A DNA stretch of 64,000 bases from Candidatus Poribacteria bacterium (GCA_022827625.1 JAJEIE010000029.1:175608-239607), one strand, 5' to 3'; positions 24,025 through 33,668 are shown, numbered from the stretch's first letter. Numbers and translations are program-made. Notes: generated by a model not told the origin, from the sequence alone.

Positions 24025-25404
24025 ATGCCTGCAACACAACCAAACGTCCTCTGGATTTACGGCGAAGATCTCTCTCCAGACCTCGGCTGTTACGGCACAC
24101 CTGCCGTGAAAACGCCGAATGTGGATCGAATCGCATCGGAAGGCGCGCGTTATACCAACGCTTTCGTCACATGCCCAGTCTGTTCTCCGAGCCGTTCCGC
24201 CCTAATCACCGGGACATATCAGACACACTTTGATGCCCATAACCACCGCAGCAATCGCGATAAACCACTACGGGCAGACATGAAACTCATCACCGACTGT
24301 TTTCGGGAAGCAGGCTATTTCACTTGCAACAGTCCAGGACCGCCCTACAATCGTCCCGGAAAGACCGATTTTAACTTTCAACGCGAACAACCTTTTGACG
24401 GTATCGACTGGAGCGAACGCCCCGAAGGACAACCCTTCTACGCCCAAATCAACATTCCAGACACGCACCGCGTCTTCAAGCCGGATCCAGAACGACCGAT
24501 CGCGCCAGAGGATGTCGAACTACCGCCTTACTATCCTGACCACCCACTCACTCGAAAGGACTGGGCACTCTATCTCGAAAGCATCCAGATTTTAGATAAG
24601 AAAGTCGGGCGAATTCTCAAACGCTTAGATGACGAGGGACTCTCGGACAATACCATCATCTTTTTCATCAGTGACCATGGGCGCGCGCATATCCGCTGCA
24701 AGCAGTTCCTCTACGACGGTGGTATCCACATTCCACTCATTGTCCGATGGCCCGGACACGTTGCATCCGGTACCGTTAGTGACGAACTCATCAGCGGCGT
24801 CGATTTTGCGCCGACAGTGCTTTCTCTTGCCGGTATTGAGATCCCCAGTTTCATGCAAGGGCAGGTCTTCCTCGGTCCAGACGCAACTTCACGCGACGCG
24901 ATCTTCGCAGCACGCGACCGATGCGATGGAACGGATGACAGAATTCGGTGCATCCGGACACACCGCTATAAACTGATTCGCAACTATCATCCTGAACGTC
25001 CATATATGCAATTTAACGGCTATAAGAAGCAGCAGTATCCGCTCTGGAGCCTGATGCCTCTGCTTTCGGCACGCGGCGAACTGACACCGGCGCAACAACA
25101 TTTCATGCAACAGACACGTCCGACTGAAGAGTTGTATGACCTCGCAGCAGATCCTTATGAAATTAATAACCTCGCCGCCGATTCAGATTATGACACTGTG
25201 CGCAGCGAACTTGTCAAGCAGCTCGACGCATGGATGGCAGAAACAGGAGACATGGGGGATATACCCGAATCCTCAGCGGTTACGACTTACTGGGACGAAA
25301 ACATGGCGGAAAGATTTAAGCAGGACATGGAAAAACGAGGACTTTCGGGCGATGTAAGCGATGCGGATTATGTCGCATGGTGGGAAAACCATCTATTAGA
25401 ATGA
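24025..25404 (+). CDS. Sulfatase (Cys-type, formylglycine-dependent)
   Basis: The 459-residue protein starts PNVLWIYGEDLSPDLGCYG, the metal-binding N-terminus of arylsulfatases. It carries the modification motif CSPSR with C53, to be converted to formylglycine. Other family features are NTIIFFISDHGR (DHG metal site), GGIHIPLIVRWPG and ELYDLAADPYEINNLA near the end. It hydrolyses sulfate esters, probably of polysaccharides. No signal peptide is seen, so it acts in the cytoplasm or is exported unusually. GAGG lies before ATG 24025. The neighbouring PhyH and TIM-barrel genes point to catabolism of sulfated compounds. Confidence 0.92.
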   Translation: MPATQPNVLWIYGEDLSPDLGCYGTPAVKTPNVDRIASEGARYTNAFVTCPVCSPSRSALITGTYQTHFDAHNHRSNRDKPLRADMKLITDCFREAGYFTCNSPGPPYNRPGKTDFNFQREQPFDGIDWSERPEGQPFYAQINIPDTHRVFKPDPERPIAPEDVELPPYYPDHPLTRKDWALYLESIQILDKKVGRILKRLDDEGLSDNTIIFFISDHGRAHIRCKQFLYDGGIHIPLIVRWPGHVASGTVSDELISGVDFAPTVLSLAGIEIPSFMQGQVFLGPDATSRDAIFAARDRCDGTDDRIRCIRTHRYKLIRNYHPERPYMQFNGYKKQQYPLWSLMPLLSARGELTPAQQHFMQQTRPTEELYDLAADPYEINNLAADSDYDTVRSELVKQLDAWMAETGDMGDIPESSAVTTYWDENMAERFKQDMEKRGLSGDVSDADYVAWWENHLLE

Positions 25405-25431
25405 ATATATGCACTACCTTTGTTTGTAGTA

Positions 25432-25447
25432 GGGCAATTCATTGCCC
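25432..25447. repeat. Small palindromic repeat
   Basis: GGGCAAT (25432-25438), TC, ATTGCCC (25441-25447) form a perfect 7-bp palindrome between the sulfatase and the isomerase genes. Confidence 0.5.
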
Positions 25448-25470
25448 GTTCTTCAAGAAATGAGATGAAC

Positions 25471-26268
25471 ATGAAATACAGATTTGGATTTGACGCACCA
25501 AAGCAGAAACCGATTGAAGAATCGATTCGGTGGGCTGCTGAAAACGGGTTCGGGTATATCGACTTCCAAGCCGATGTGCCACCGAATAACATCGCTGCGT
25601 TTGACGCGACCCGCGTCCGCACAGTCCGAGCGTTGTGTGAGACACACGATATTGCTATAGGAATCCATCCGTCTTCCGCAATCAACAACGCTGAATACAC
25701 CCCAATTATGTCTGAAGCCGTAGACGCCTATCTCTTTGCGAATTTAGACCTTGCCGAACGGCTCGGATGCGGGTGGCTCATCGGACACGGTGGCTATCAT
25801 TTTGGTGACATCGTCCAACGCCGCGACGCTGCAATCGCACGCATTCAGCGGTTAGTTGATAAAGCGGAACAAGCGGAAATTGTCATCTTTTTCGAGAACC
25901 ACAACCGGGAACCAGAACATGCCGAAATCCACTACATTCCCCACAATGTTGAGGAGACACGTTGGTTTTTCGACGCAATGGCTTCTCCCTACCTGAAGTG
26001 GGCGTTTAATGTCGCACATGGACATCTTGTACCTGAAGGGTGGCAAGGGTTTTTGGATACGTTTGGCGCAGAAAACATAGGGCAAGTCCGTCTCAATGAC
26101 AATACCGGAGAATATGAAATCCACCTCGTTCCCGGCGAAGGAACAATCGATTTTGCGGCTCTATTTGCGCAGCTGAAGGAGCGTGGCTATGAAGGTTGGT
26201 TTAGCCTCGGCTTCGGAGATGATGCAGATAAGGTGCGCGTCCGAGATGAATTCGCTCGGTATTTGTAG
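25471..26268 (+). CDS. Sugar phosphate isomerase/epimerase family protein (TIM barrel)
   Basis: The 265-residue protein has the xylose-isomerase-like TIM-barrel pattern of the AP endonuclease 2 superfamily: RFGFDAPKQKPIEESIRWA, GFGYIDFQAD, GIHPSSA, GCGWLIGHGGYHFGD, IVIFFENHN (metal-binding Glu), WAFNVAHGHL, VRLNDNTGEYEIHLVPGEG and GWFSLGFG. The GEGTIDF element and the histidines fit a divalent metal site. It likely isomerises or epimerises a sugar or cyclitol. ATG 25471 is preferred; ATG 25465 is possible. Longer frames would read through the palindrome and are rejected. Confidence 0.85.
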   Translation: MKYRFGFDAPKQKPIEESIRWAAENGFGYIDFQADVPPNNIAAFDATRVRTVRALCETHDIAIGIHPSSAINNAEYTPIMSEAVDAYLFANLDLAERLGCGWLIGHGGYHFGDIVQRRDAAIARIQRLVDKAEQAEIVIFFENHNREPEHAEIHYIPHNVEETRWFFDAMASPYLKWAFNVAHGHLVPEGWQGFLDTFGAENIGQVRLNDNTGEYEIHLVPGEGTIDFAALFAQLKERGYEGWFSLGFGDDADKVRVRDEFARYL

Positions 26269-26292
26269 GACGGATTTCCGAATTGCGACAAC

Positions 26293-28239
26293 CTACCGAT
26301 AAAACGAATAAACAGAAACCCGCCAAATCAGCCGGATGAGTACCCACGTGCCACCGACAATGAATTGCCCAAGTATCAGCCCCAAAAAGAGTGGCAACAC
26401 CTTATGATAGAGACGGATGCCACCAAAGCGTAAAACAAGGTTCTTGATCCCCCAACTAATCAATACGGAAAACCAAAGCCAGCCGAACGTCCACATACTA
26501 CTCGCTACGGCGTAACCGGTAGGGTGAAACGGAAACATCGGGAAACGGGTACGCAACCACCACAAAAACCCCGTAAACAGAAACCCGACACCCATAAACG
26601 CCACTGCCGGAATATTCGTTTCCGTCGGGTAATATAGCCACGAACGGAGCAGGTTATAACCCCCGCTCCCCAAGCCCGGATTCGCGCCTATATCATAGGA
26701 GACGACCAGATACGCCCAGAACGACGCAAGGATACCAAAAAAGACCCCACACATGAGTGCGACAACCATCCGTCTTGCTCGCATATTTGCGACTTCTACG
26801 AGTTTAAAAGCCTCCAGCGTATGTGGCATCGGATGCGCTCGATACCCACGATTAAAAGCGAAATAGAGCGACATCATCGTTAGGCTCGGCGGTGGAATCA
26901 TCCGCGAGCCGAGTGAGTCGATAATAAATTGGCGTGGGTTCGCCACGAACATCTCGTGGGTCGGGGGACCCACCTCAGCGCGGACACGTGTAATCCCCAA
27001 TGCGAGAAGATAGTAGATAGCAAAATATAACGCTATCATCCAGATCGCCATTCCACCGCGGTGTGAAAAAATGAACAGAAAAAGCAGACCGCCTATCAAT
27101 CCTGCCAAGGGCCATCGATAATCCGTAGTGTCTTGCATCTCAGGTGGAAGATTCCCATCTCTCTTTCCCATCAGCCCTCTGAACATACCATAAAAATGTC
27201 TACGTCCGCCGTAGAGTCCAAAACAGGCAATCGCCAAATACGCCCCCACGCCTTGCGGTCCATCGTAGGGAAACTCGGGTAATACTTGGAGCCCCATAGC
27301 ACTACCCAAGACCCGTTCACCTTTCCAGAACAGGTAAAAGAACCAGAGCGAAAACGACATTTCCAACGGCATCAAGAAGGCGAGTCCGACACCGAACGAA
27401 AGAATATAGATAGGGGTCCACCCAATCGCACTCCACGGTTTCTCATTGAAGTAGACCCCGAGATCCGCTTTACGGACGGGTATCTCTGGAAACGTTGGAA
27501 AGAAAGCGTGAATACCGTTAATCAGGTCTATACCGCCCGCAATCGCGAAGCCTGCCCACAGCATCTTGTTTTTAAAAAGCCGTCCGTCAGTGTAGGTCAA
27601 CTCTATCGGTAGGCGAACAATCGGATAGGTGAGCCGTTCCCGATCAATCCACTGCTTACGGAGAAGCAGATCGATACAAATCATCACCCAAATCAGAACA
27701 GATAAAAAGATCGTCCACCATAAAATCGGTTGCCACCACGCTATCAAATATCTTTGCCTATAAAAACTTGTGTCGCCATCATAGAAATCTTGCAACACGG
27801 ACAGATCGCTGAGCGTCATCCAACTCGGTAGATACCGCCAGAAAAGTTGCTGCCATTCGTTTTCAGGGGTCGCGAACCAGAACCCATTGGGAATAACGGG
27901 GACCACGGTCTGCATCATGTCGTGTCCAGCGATTGCTGAAGAGATGGAGAGAATGACATAGACAGTAAGTAATTCGCCTTGACGGAACGCAAAACGTGGG
28001 AGTAGTAATTTGAGCAAGAAATTCAGACCGGTCAACACCACTAACGTCACGACGACATTGTAAATCAAAGACATCGTCGTCGGCAAAGTACTCCAGAACC
28101 GGAGATGGTTCGCCATAATAAAATAAGTGTTTGGCGGAATGAGGATCAGACCCAGCAGAATCGCTCGAAAGGTGACACCGGGATGGTCAACCTGCGATGT
28201 TTCTTGAAGGTTTGGCGAATATTTCAACGTGTTTGCCAT
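26293..28239 (-). CDS. DUF6785/DUF6784-family multi-pass membrane protein, second copy
   Basis: The 648-residue protein is a paralog of the 9564-11525 product. Shared landmarks are GVTFRAILLGLILIPPN, RQGELLTVYVILSIS, KQWIDRERLTYPIV, RVRAEVGPPTHEM, RGYRAHPMPHTLEAFK and HPTGYAV. It is polytopic throughout with the N-terminus probably inside. The function is unknown and transport is likely. It lies downstream of an ABC-2 permease gene on the same strand (58-base gap) and converges on the isomerase gene with only 24 bases between them. Confidence 0.82.
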   Translation of the reverse strand: MANTLKYSPNLQETSQVDHPGVTFRAILLGLILIPPNTYFIMANHLRFWSTLPTTMSLIYNVVVTLVVLTGLNFLLKLLLPRFAFRQGELLTVYVILSISSAIAGHDMMQTVVPVIPNGFWFATPENEWQQLFWRYLPSWMTLSDLSVLQDFYDGDTSFYRQRYLIAWWQPILWWTIFLSVLIWVMICIDLLLRKQWIDRERLTYPIVRLPIELTYTDGRLFKNKMLWAGFAIAGGIDLINGIHAFFPTFPEIPVRKADLGVYFNEKPWSAIGWTPIYILSFGVGLAFLMPLEMSFSLWFFYLFWKGERVLGSAMGLQVLPEFPYDGPQGVGAYLAIACFGLYGGRRHFYGMFRGLMGKRDGNLPPEMQDTTDYRWPLAGLIGGLLFLFIFSHRGGMAIWMIALYFAIYYLLALGITRVRAEVGPPTHEMFVANPRQFIIDSLGSRMIPPPSLTMMSLYFAFNRGYRAHPMPHTLEAFKLVEVANMRARRMVVALMCGVFFGILASFWAYLVVSYDIGANPGLGSGGYNLLRSWLYYPTETNIPAVAFMGVGFLFTGFLWWLRTRFPMFPFHPTGYAVASSMWTFGWLWFSVLISWGIKNLVLRFGGIRLYHKVLPLFLGLILGQFIVGGTWVLIRLIWRVSVYSFYR

Positions 28240-28297
28240 AGAACGACTTTTCAGACTCCACAGAGGCGATGTGCATTTCTAACCTCGCCGCTCGATA

Positions 28298-29038
28298 TCA
28301 GAAACGCACCCGCTTAACTAAAACAAAAAATATCAGAGCGGATAAGACACTAAATAACCCGATATTCCATGCCCACAAGTTCGTTGGATCTGCTCTAAAG
28401 ATTGATAAGAGCGCGTATAACGGGCTTATCGCTGCCAACACTGGAACTGCCTCAAATAGCACAGAAGGAATAGAGGGTAAGAAGGTTATAAGGAGAACAA
28501 ATCCATAACTTACCCCCTTTGCGGGAATTGAAGAAAGCCATAATGCTGCGCCGATACCGAGAAGTGCGAAAAATACACCACTCACCAATAAGACCACACC
28601 GCATTTCATCCACTGTAACGGTGCCGAACCCCCTATGTAACTTGAGAGGACAAACAACGGAATTGTTAGTAAAATTCCCCACATCGCCCAAACGACAACC
28701 CCAATCAGCTTACCTGCTAAGACCCTCCAATTTCCCAAAGAGGTTAAGGCAAGTAGGGCACCGTTCTGTCCGCTGGCTCTCAGATATCCACGCTCCATGT
28801 CTATTGCCTCAACTGCATGTCTGGGGATCAAAAATTGGACGATGAAAAGGGCTATAATGAAAAGCATATACGCCTGTTTCCCGACATCAAGTGTCCCCGC
28901 TCCCCGGCGATGGGCATAGAATTCAACCGTCGCGATAAAAAGCACGAGCGAGAGCGCGCATAAAGCGATAAAATGGATGCGTCGGTATTTGCGGGAATTG
29001 ACATAGCAGTAGAGATCCTTAAGAACAATCGCTAACAT
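28298..29038 (-). CDS. ABC-2-type membrane permease
   Basis: The 246-residue protein has about six hydrophobic segments and the ABC-2 permease order: a cytosolic N-terminus with LKDLYCYVNSRKYRR, TM1, then the region RGYLRASGQNGALLALTSLGNWRVLAGKL before TM3, which is the coupling segment of this family. No ATP-binding subunit is adjacent, so the partner must be elsewhere. It could also be a stand-alone gene left from a lost transporter. A promoter is not clear in the 110-base divergent gap to the next gene. Confidence 0.7.
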   Translation of the reverse strand: MLAIVLKDLYCYVNSRKYRRIHFIALCALSLVLFIATVEFYAHRRGAGTLDVGKQAYMLFIIALFIVQFLIPRHAVEAIDMERGYLRASGQNGALLALTSLGNWRVLAGKLIGVVVWAMWGILLTIPLFVLSSYIGGSAPLQWMKCGVVLLVSGVFFALLGIGAALWLSSIPAKGVSYGFVLLITFLPSIPSVLFEAVPVLAAISPLYALLSIFRADPTNLWAWNIGLFSVLSALIFFVLVKRVRF

Positions 29039-29148
29039 GATTTTTTATACTAAATTTTCGTTGACACATTCTTGCAAAACTGCTACCTTCAGTACCAGCA
29101 AAATATACGAGATACAGAATCGCCATCAACCATCAAAGGAGGTTTTCT

Positions 29149-30339
29149 ATGTCCAAACTTAATATCGCTTTAGTCGGTGCGGGACGGCGCGGCGCAGGCG
29201 CGCATCTGCCCGTTATTGCCAAACTCAAAGATGTCTACAACCTCGTTGGGATTTGCGACATAGACGAAGAGGCTGCAACACGCTACGCCAAAGAATATAA
29301 CGCTACGCCATATACCAACGTTCGCGATCTCATTGCGCAAGAAGAACTTGATGTTGTTGACGTTACCGTTCCGGGTGTCGCCCATCATGCGATCTGCTGT
29401 TTCATGGCAGACGCCGGAGTGCATATTCTCTGTGAAACACCTATAGCCGTCACACTCCCGACAACCGATCTGATGATTGAACGCGCCAAAGCGAATCATG
29501 TTAAACTTGAGATAGCTGAAAACTATTACCGTGCACCACGCGAACGGTTCTTATCAAAGGTGATTGCAGCAGATATTATTGGAGAAGTTGCCCGAATTTA
29601 TCGTATCTTCTATGAGGGCGGCTATCATGGCATGAGCATGCTCCGTCTTCGGGCAGGTGGCGAACCAAAATCAGCACTCGGTATCACACAGACAACCCCT
29701 GTCATCCCGATCATTGATAGGATGAAACGGCATCATACCAGCGAAAGATGGAGCCTCGGCTTCATCGAATTCAATAACAACGCAACCGCACTTATGGTGT
29801 ACTCAAATGTCATCCATGCCCGTTCCTTGGGGCGCGGTCAGACAGGTATTTCGCAAATTGATGGGAGCAAAGGCACCATCGTTGGTGAGGACATCTATGT
29901 TACACCCGCAGACGAACTACAATCCGGGGCGAAAGGGGTCCCTTACCGACCTAAGCGCACTACCATTGATGTGGATGGTGTCAATGTGACTGCGGCGATC
30001 GAACTGCAACTCCCAGACCAAACTGTCACGTGGGAAAACCCATTGAAGAACTATCCACTCTCCGAAAATCAGATTGCCGTCGCAGACGAACTCCTGAGTA
30101 TTGCTACCGCTGTCCAAAACGATACGGAACCTGAATATGGTGCAGCACGTGCCAGACAAGACCAAGAGATGAATATCGCCATGAGTGAATCAGGCAACCG
30201 CAGCCGAGAAACGCTCACATTCCCATTAACAGCACTCACAACAACCGAACAAGACATCCACGAAAACTATCAACAACAGTATGGACACCCCATCGAAGAC
30301 GTTGAAGCCGGAATTGATACGTTCTTCCCACGTAGGTGA
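29149..30339 (+). CDS. Gfo/Idh/MocA family oxidoreductase
   Basis: The 396-residue protein has an N-terminal Rossmann fold (IALVGAGRRGAGAHLPVI, ICDIDEEAATRYA, DVVDVTVPGVAHHAI) and the family's substrate-domain pattern. The usual catalytic EKP motif reads CETPIAVTL, so the conserved lysine is threonine. Activity as an NAD(P)-dependent sugar dehydrogenase is therefore uncertain. The C-terminal domain is beta-sheet rich. AAAGGAGG (about 29138-29145) is a strong ribosome site. A TTGACA at 29061-29066 lies upstream, but the -10 region is poor. Confidence 0.87.
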   Translation: MSKLNIALVGAGRRGAGAHLPVIAKLKDVYNLVGICDIDEEAATRYAKEYNATPYTNVRDLIAQEELDVVDVTVPGVAHHAICCFMADAGVHILCETPIAVTLPTTDLMIERAKANHVKLEIAENYYRAPRERFLSKVIAADIIGEVARIYRIFYEGGYHGMSMLRLRAGGEPKSALGITQTTPVIPIIDRMKRHHTSERWSLGFIEFNNNATALMVYSNVIHARSLGRGQTGISQIDGSKGTIVGEDIYVTPADELQSGAKGVPYRPKRTTIDVDGVNVTAAIELQLPDQTVTWENPLKNYPLSENQIAVADELLSIATAVQNDTEPEYGAARARQDQEMNIAMSESGNRSRETLTFPLTALTTTEQDIHENYQQQYGHPIEDVEAGIDTFFPRR

Positions 30340-30402
30340 CATCATAGCATGTTGGATGAAAGAATTCAACCGTTTTTGCCAAACGCAGGCACGAAAAATT
30401 AT

Positions 30403-30431
30403 TTGCGGATACGTCGGCTTTATGATATACT
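30403..30431 (+). promoter_or_regulatory. Promoter of the tatA operon
   Basis: TTGCGG (30403-30408) and TATACT (30426-30431) are 17 bases apart. Transcription would start about 45 bases before tatA and could continue through pgeF, as those genes are tightly packed. Confidence 0.55.
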
Positions 30432-30482
30432 TTATAGATAGTATACAGACTGCCATATCTCATCAAAGGAGGCGTGAAGAAC

Positions 30483-30695
30483 ATGGGAATAGGCGGAATG
30501 GAGATTTTTGTCATCCTGGTGGTAGCCCTCATCATTTTCGGACCGAAGAAACTACCGGAAATGGGACGCTCACTCGGAAAAGCCATCAGAGAATTTAAAA
30601 GCGCCGGAACCGAGCTCCAAGACGAGCTGACGAAAGCAGCAAATGAAATCGACAAGGACATCGACCCAAATATCAAACCTCCAAAATCGTCCTAA
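30483..30695 (+). CDS. tatA: Sec-independent translocase subunit TatA/TatE
   Basis: The 70-residue protein has the standard TatA form: a short periplasmic start, one membrane helix (GGMEIFVILVVALIIFGPKKLPEMGRSLG region), the conserved FGPKKLPE hinge and an amphipathic helix (RSLGKAIREFKSAG), then a charged tail. It would oligomerise with TatC to export folded proteins with twin-arginine signals. ATG 30483 is chosen because AAAGGAGG (30465-30472) lies ten bases upstream; GTG 30474 is too close to it. A substrate in this window is the oxidoreductase subunit at 53407. Confidence 0.93.
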   Translation: MGIGGMEIFVILVVALIIFGPKKLPEMGRSLGKAIREFKSAGTELQDELTKAANEIDKDIDPNIKPPKSS

Positions 30696-30722
30696 TCGCT
30701 ATTTTCGTGAGCCGTACACATT

Positions 30723-31544
30723 ATGGAATCTAACGATGTTGCAATGACCTTCTGGGAGCATCTTGAGGAACTCCGAAGGCGAATTATCATCTCTGTTATT
30801 GCGATAACTGTCTTTACGGTGTTGAGTTTATCCTTCAGTAAACCCATTGAGCGGATAATTAAGTTTCCTTTAGAAACTTCCATGAACACCTTAATCGCGA
30901 ACGCTATTGATGCCACAGCCGGTTCTGAAGGCTCAACACTCGGGTTTTTCGCACTCACCTTGCGAGCAGGGAATTCCAGCATCAACGCCACACTCATGAA
31001 AGTCGGTCCCTTGGAAGGTATCATGGCATACCTGAAACTGGGAATCACCACGGGTATTTTGCTGGCGTTGCCAATAATTATCTACCATACTTGGGCATTT
31101 GTCTTCCCAGCGTTGAATCGAGAAGAACAGCGTTTCGCTATTCCGCTCTTTCTAATTATCGTTATATTTTTTATTCTCGGTGCGACTTTCGCCTACTTTA
31201 TTGTTACACCAGTCGTCCTACAATTCTCCGCACAACTCCTTCCAGAGTTACCCAACATCTGGGATCTGGAAAAATATATTAACTTCGTAACACGTCTCAT
31301 TTTAGGATTCGGTATCGCTTTCGAGTTACCTATAGTAATGGCATTTTTGTCCTATATCGGCGTGATTGATGCCCGCGGGTTTCGCGAAAAACAGAGTTAT
31401 GCGCTATTGGGCATTTGTGTCATGTCGGCACTGTTGACCCCCGCAGACCCTGGTTCAATGCTACTCATGGCAATACCACTCTTTGTTTTATATCAACTCG
31501 GTATCTTCTTCGCCTATCTCGTCGAAAAGGAGGCAGAAATATAA
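30723..31544 (+). CDS. tatC: Sec-independent translocase subunit TatC
   Basis: The 273-residue protein begins MTFWEHLEELRRRI, the conserved TatC start that binds twin-arginine signals. It has six membrane helices with the family's GIAFELPIVMAFL and LLTPADPGSML segments. A loop of about 30 residues between TM1 and TM2 is longer than in E. coli. It is 27 bases downstream of tatA, and its stop overlaps the ATG of the next gene by one base (TAATG). Confidence 0.94.
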   Translation: MESNDVAMTFWEHLEELRRRIIISVIAITVFTVLSLSFSKPIERIIKFPLETSMNTLIANAIDATAGSEGSTLGFFALTLRAGNSSINATLMKVGPLEGIMAYLKLGITTGILLALPIIIYHTWAFVFPALNREEQRFAIPLFLIIVIFFILGATFAYFIVTPVVLQFSAQLLPELPNIWDLEKYINFVTRLILGFGIAFELPIVMAFLSYIGVIDARGFREKQSYALLGICVMSALLTPADPGSMLLMAIPLFVLYQLGIFFAYLVEKEAEI

Positions 31545-32317
31545 TGGCTAACGAAGCTTTGCGAGAACAACTCGTCTTGCTTTATCAATTGCAAGAACGA
31601 GACTTAGAATTGCTGTCAATCCACCAAAAACTGCAAGACATCCCAGAACAGATCGCGCAGTTAGAGGTAGGGGTCGTAAAATATACAAAAGATATTGAAG
31701 CGAAATCGGAAGAACTTGCTGAAACCGAAAAAGCACAGCGCGCCAAAAACGCTGAACTTGAAATGAACGCTGTACAACGTGAAAAGTATCAGACCGAACA
31801 ACGGACTGTTAACTCCAATGAGGCTTACAGTGCTTTAGAACGGCAGATTGAATACTTAGACAACCAAGACGAAGAAGCAGAAGAGGTTATCCTAAACCTC
31901 ATGGAGGAAAGCGATCAGCTGAAGGAAGAATTGGCAGCGCTGGAAGTTGAGGCAAACAGGGAAAAGGAGAGAACCGCTACTGAGGTTAAACAACTTCAAC
32001 AAGGGTTAAACACCTTAGAGACAGAAAGAGATGAAAAATTAAAACAGCGAAAGGCATTTCTTCCCAAAGTTAACAAGGCACTCAGAGACGAATACCACAG
32101 ATGGATGAAGTCACGACTCGGAAGTCCATCTAACGCAGCACGAGTGAAAACAGGTTTTGTTGCCTTAGGTAAAAACGGCATCTGCAGCAGCTGCCGCATT
32201 GCTATCCAACCGCAGAACCTCAAAGAGGCACAAAAGTATGAGAAGCCGGTTTACTGCTCAAGTTGTAAAAGATTACTTTACGTTGAACCCGCGACACCCA
32301 ATATCCCGTTTCCTTAA
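31544..32317 (+). CDS. Coiled-coil zinc ribbon protein (C4-type, DUF164-like)
   Basis: The 257-residue protein is about 200 residues of coiled coil rich in Glu, Lys and Gln, followed by a C4 zinc ribbon (CSSC near 215 and CSSC near 245). It matches the widespread C4-type zinc-ribbon (zf-RING_7) family, whose role is thought to involve nucleic acids or envelope biogenesis but is not settled. ATG 31544 follows AAGGAGG (31527-31533). The longer in-frame frame running back into tatC is rejected. Confidence 0.85.
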   Translation: MANEALREQLVLLYQLQERDLELLSIHQKLQDIPEQIAQLEVGVVKYTKDIEAKSEELAETEKAQRAKNAELEMNAVQREKYQTEQRTVNSNEAYSALERQIEYLDNQDEEAEEVILNLMEESDQLKEELAALEVEANREKERTATEVKQLQQGLNTLETERDEKLKQRKAFLPKVNKALRDEYHRWMKSRLGSPSNAARVKTGFVALGKNGICSSCRIAIQPQNLKEAQKYEKPVYCSSCKRLLYVEPATPNIPFP

Positions 32318-32342
32318 ACCTAACAGGAGGCACTCACGAACA

Positions 32343-32666
32343 ATGCCCTTTTTTGTCATCGATGAACAACCGGAAAAACAAGTTTTTGATGGTGCCAGCA
32401 TTCGGACACTCCACGGCGAAAAAATAATGATGTCCTTTGTCGATTTGAAGCCTCATAGTATCGTCGCAGAACACAGCCATCCACACGAACAGATGGGGAT
32501 GGTCCTCGAAGGAACGTTTGAATTAACTATTGACGGAGACTCCCGGATACTCAAAAAAGGAGACGGCTACCTCATCCCCTCCAATGTGAAACACAGCGCA
32601 AAAGCTTTCGATGAACCAGCGGTCGCACTCGACATTTTCAGCCCACCACGAGAAGACTACAAATGA
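32343..32666 (+). CDS. Small cupin-domain protein
   Basis: A 107-residue single-domain cupin. Motif 1 is seen as EHSHPHEQMGMVLEG (metal-binding His-His-Glu) and motif 2 as IPSNVKHSAKAF (His). The complete 3-His/1-Glu site suggests a metal-dependent enzyme or sugar binder of unknown substrate. AGGAGG (32325-32330) lies twelve bases before the ATG. The gene ends in an ATGA overlap with pgeF, so the two are translationally coupled. Confidence 0.85.
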   Translation: MPFFVIDEQPEKQVFDGASIRTLHGEKIMMSFVDLKPHSIVAEHSHPHEQMGMVLEGTFELTIDGDSRILKKGDGYLIPSNVKHSAKAFDEPAVALDIFSPPREDYK

Positions 32667-33418
32667 AGACGTACCACGCAATTCAGGAACTTGAGGCTAC
32701 CGGTATCGTCACTGCCGGTATTACCCGCCGCCACGGAGGCGTTAGCCGTGTTCCGTACGCCTCCATGAATCTTGCTAAACATGTCGGTGATGACCCAAAC
32801 GCAGTCGCAACCAACAGAGAAATTTTCTTCAAACAAAGCCGACTCACAGCACTGCACTATTGTCAACAAATCCACAGCACCCGCGTTATTGATGTTGACC
32901 ACACAGCAAGTGCAACCCTCAAACAACACCCAGAAGCAGATGCGCTTATCTCCGCTCAAACCGGGGTTGCGTTAGGTATATTCACAGCGGATTGTGTTCC
33001 TATTTTCATCTTAGATGTTGCGACGCCTGCAATCGGCATCGCCCATGCCGGATGGCGCGGAACCTTCGCACAAATTGCAGTCAACACACTAACGCAAATG
33101 CAAACCCGTTTCGGAACGCTTCCAACAAACTGCGAAGTTCACTTAGGACCCTCCATCCAAAAATGTTGCTACACTGTCAGTCCAGAATTACTGAATCAAT
33201 TTACAGAACGCTTTGGCAGCACGATACGCAAGGGAACTAACCTAAGTCTGCAAACCGCAAACACTATTCAATTAACTGAAATGGGTTTACCCGTTGCCTC
33301 AATTTCAGTATCTCCGTTTTGCACCGCCTGTCGCACAGATCTTTTCTACTCACATCGAGCCGAAGCGGGACAAACAGGCAGGATGCTTTCATATATCCAA
33401 CTTACGACAAAGAACTAA
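32663..33418 (+). CDS. pgeF: Peptidoglycan editing factor PgeF (YfiH family)
   Basis: The 251-residue protein carries the full active-site set of the family: QQIHST (His), FTADCVPI (Cys) and IAHAGWRGT (His). Related proteins act as purine nucleoside phosphorylase/deaminase-like enzymes, and in E. coli YfiH removes misincorporated residues from peptidoglycan precursors. The position just before the yggS-proC-yggT cluster is conserved in many bacteria. Confidence 0.92.
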   Translation: MKTYHAIQELEATGIVTAGITRRHGGVSRVPYASMNLAKHVGDDPNAVATNREIFFKQSRLTALHYCQQIHSTRVIDVDHTASATLKQHPEADALISAQTGVALGIFTADCVPIFILDVATPAIGIAHAGWRGTFAQIAVNTLTQMQTRFGTLPTNCEVHLGPSIQKCCYTVSPELLNQFTERFGSTIRKGTNLSLQTANTIQLTEMGLPVASISVSPFCTACRTDLFYSHRAEAGQTGRMLSYIQLTTKN

Positions 33419-33459
33419 AAATCGCCCAAGACATCCGATCCGCGGTTCCAACGAAAAAT

Positions 33460-33488
33460 TTGCATTCCGTGTAAAAATATAGTATTAT
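33460..33488 (+). promoter_or_regulatory. Promoter before the small membrane protein
   Basis: TTGCAT (33460-33465) and TATTAT (33483-33488) are 17 bases apart in an AT-rich gap of 250 bases. The rest of the gap (33490-33668) shows no gene. Confidence 0.5.
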
Positions 33489-33668
33489 TAATATAAATAT
33501 AGAGACATCAGGAATGGAGATAGCGCATTCCGAGCACTGCCTGTAGACGTAACTTCACGACAATTTAGAACGTTATTCTCCTCAAGACCCAACACGTTAC
33601 ATATATTATACTAACCTCTTAAGATCGCTGTTAAAATAGTACCTTCGTACATCCCGGAGGAAGTTGAA

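Noticed and set aside
29061..29089. Promoter TTGACA before the Gfo/Idh/MocA gene
   Set aside because: The -35 is perfect but the -10 at 17 bases is TACCTT, too poor to report as a feature.
31415..31543. N-terminal extension of the zinc ribbon protein into tatC
   Set aside because: AAGGAGG is placed for ATG 31544, and the extension is only the tatC frame shifted.
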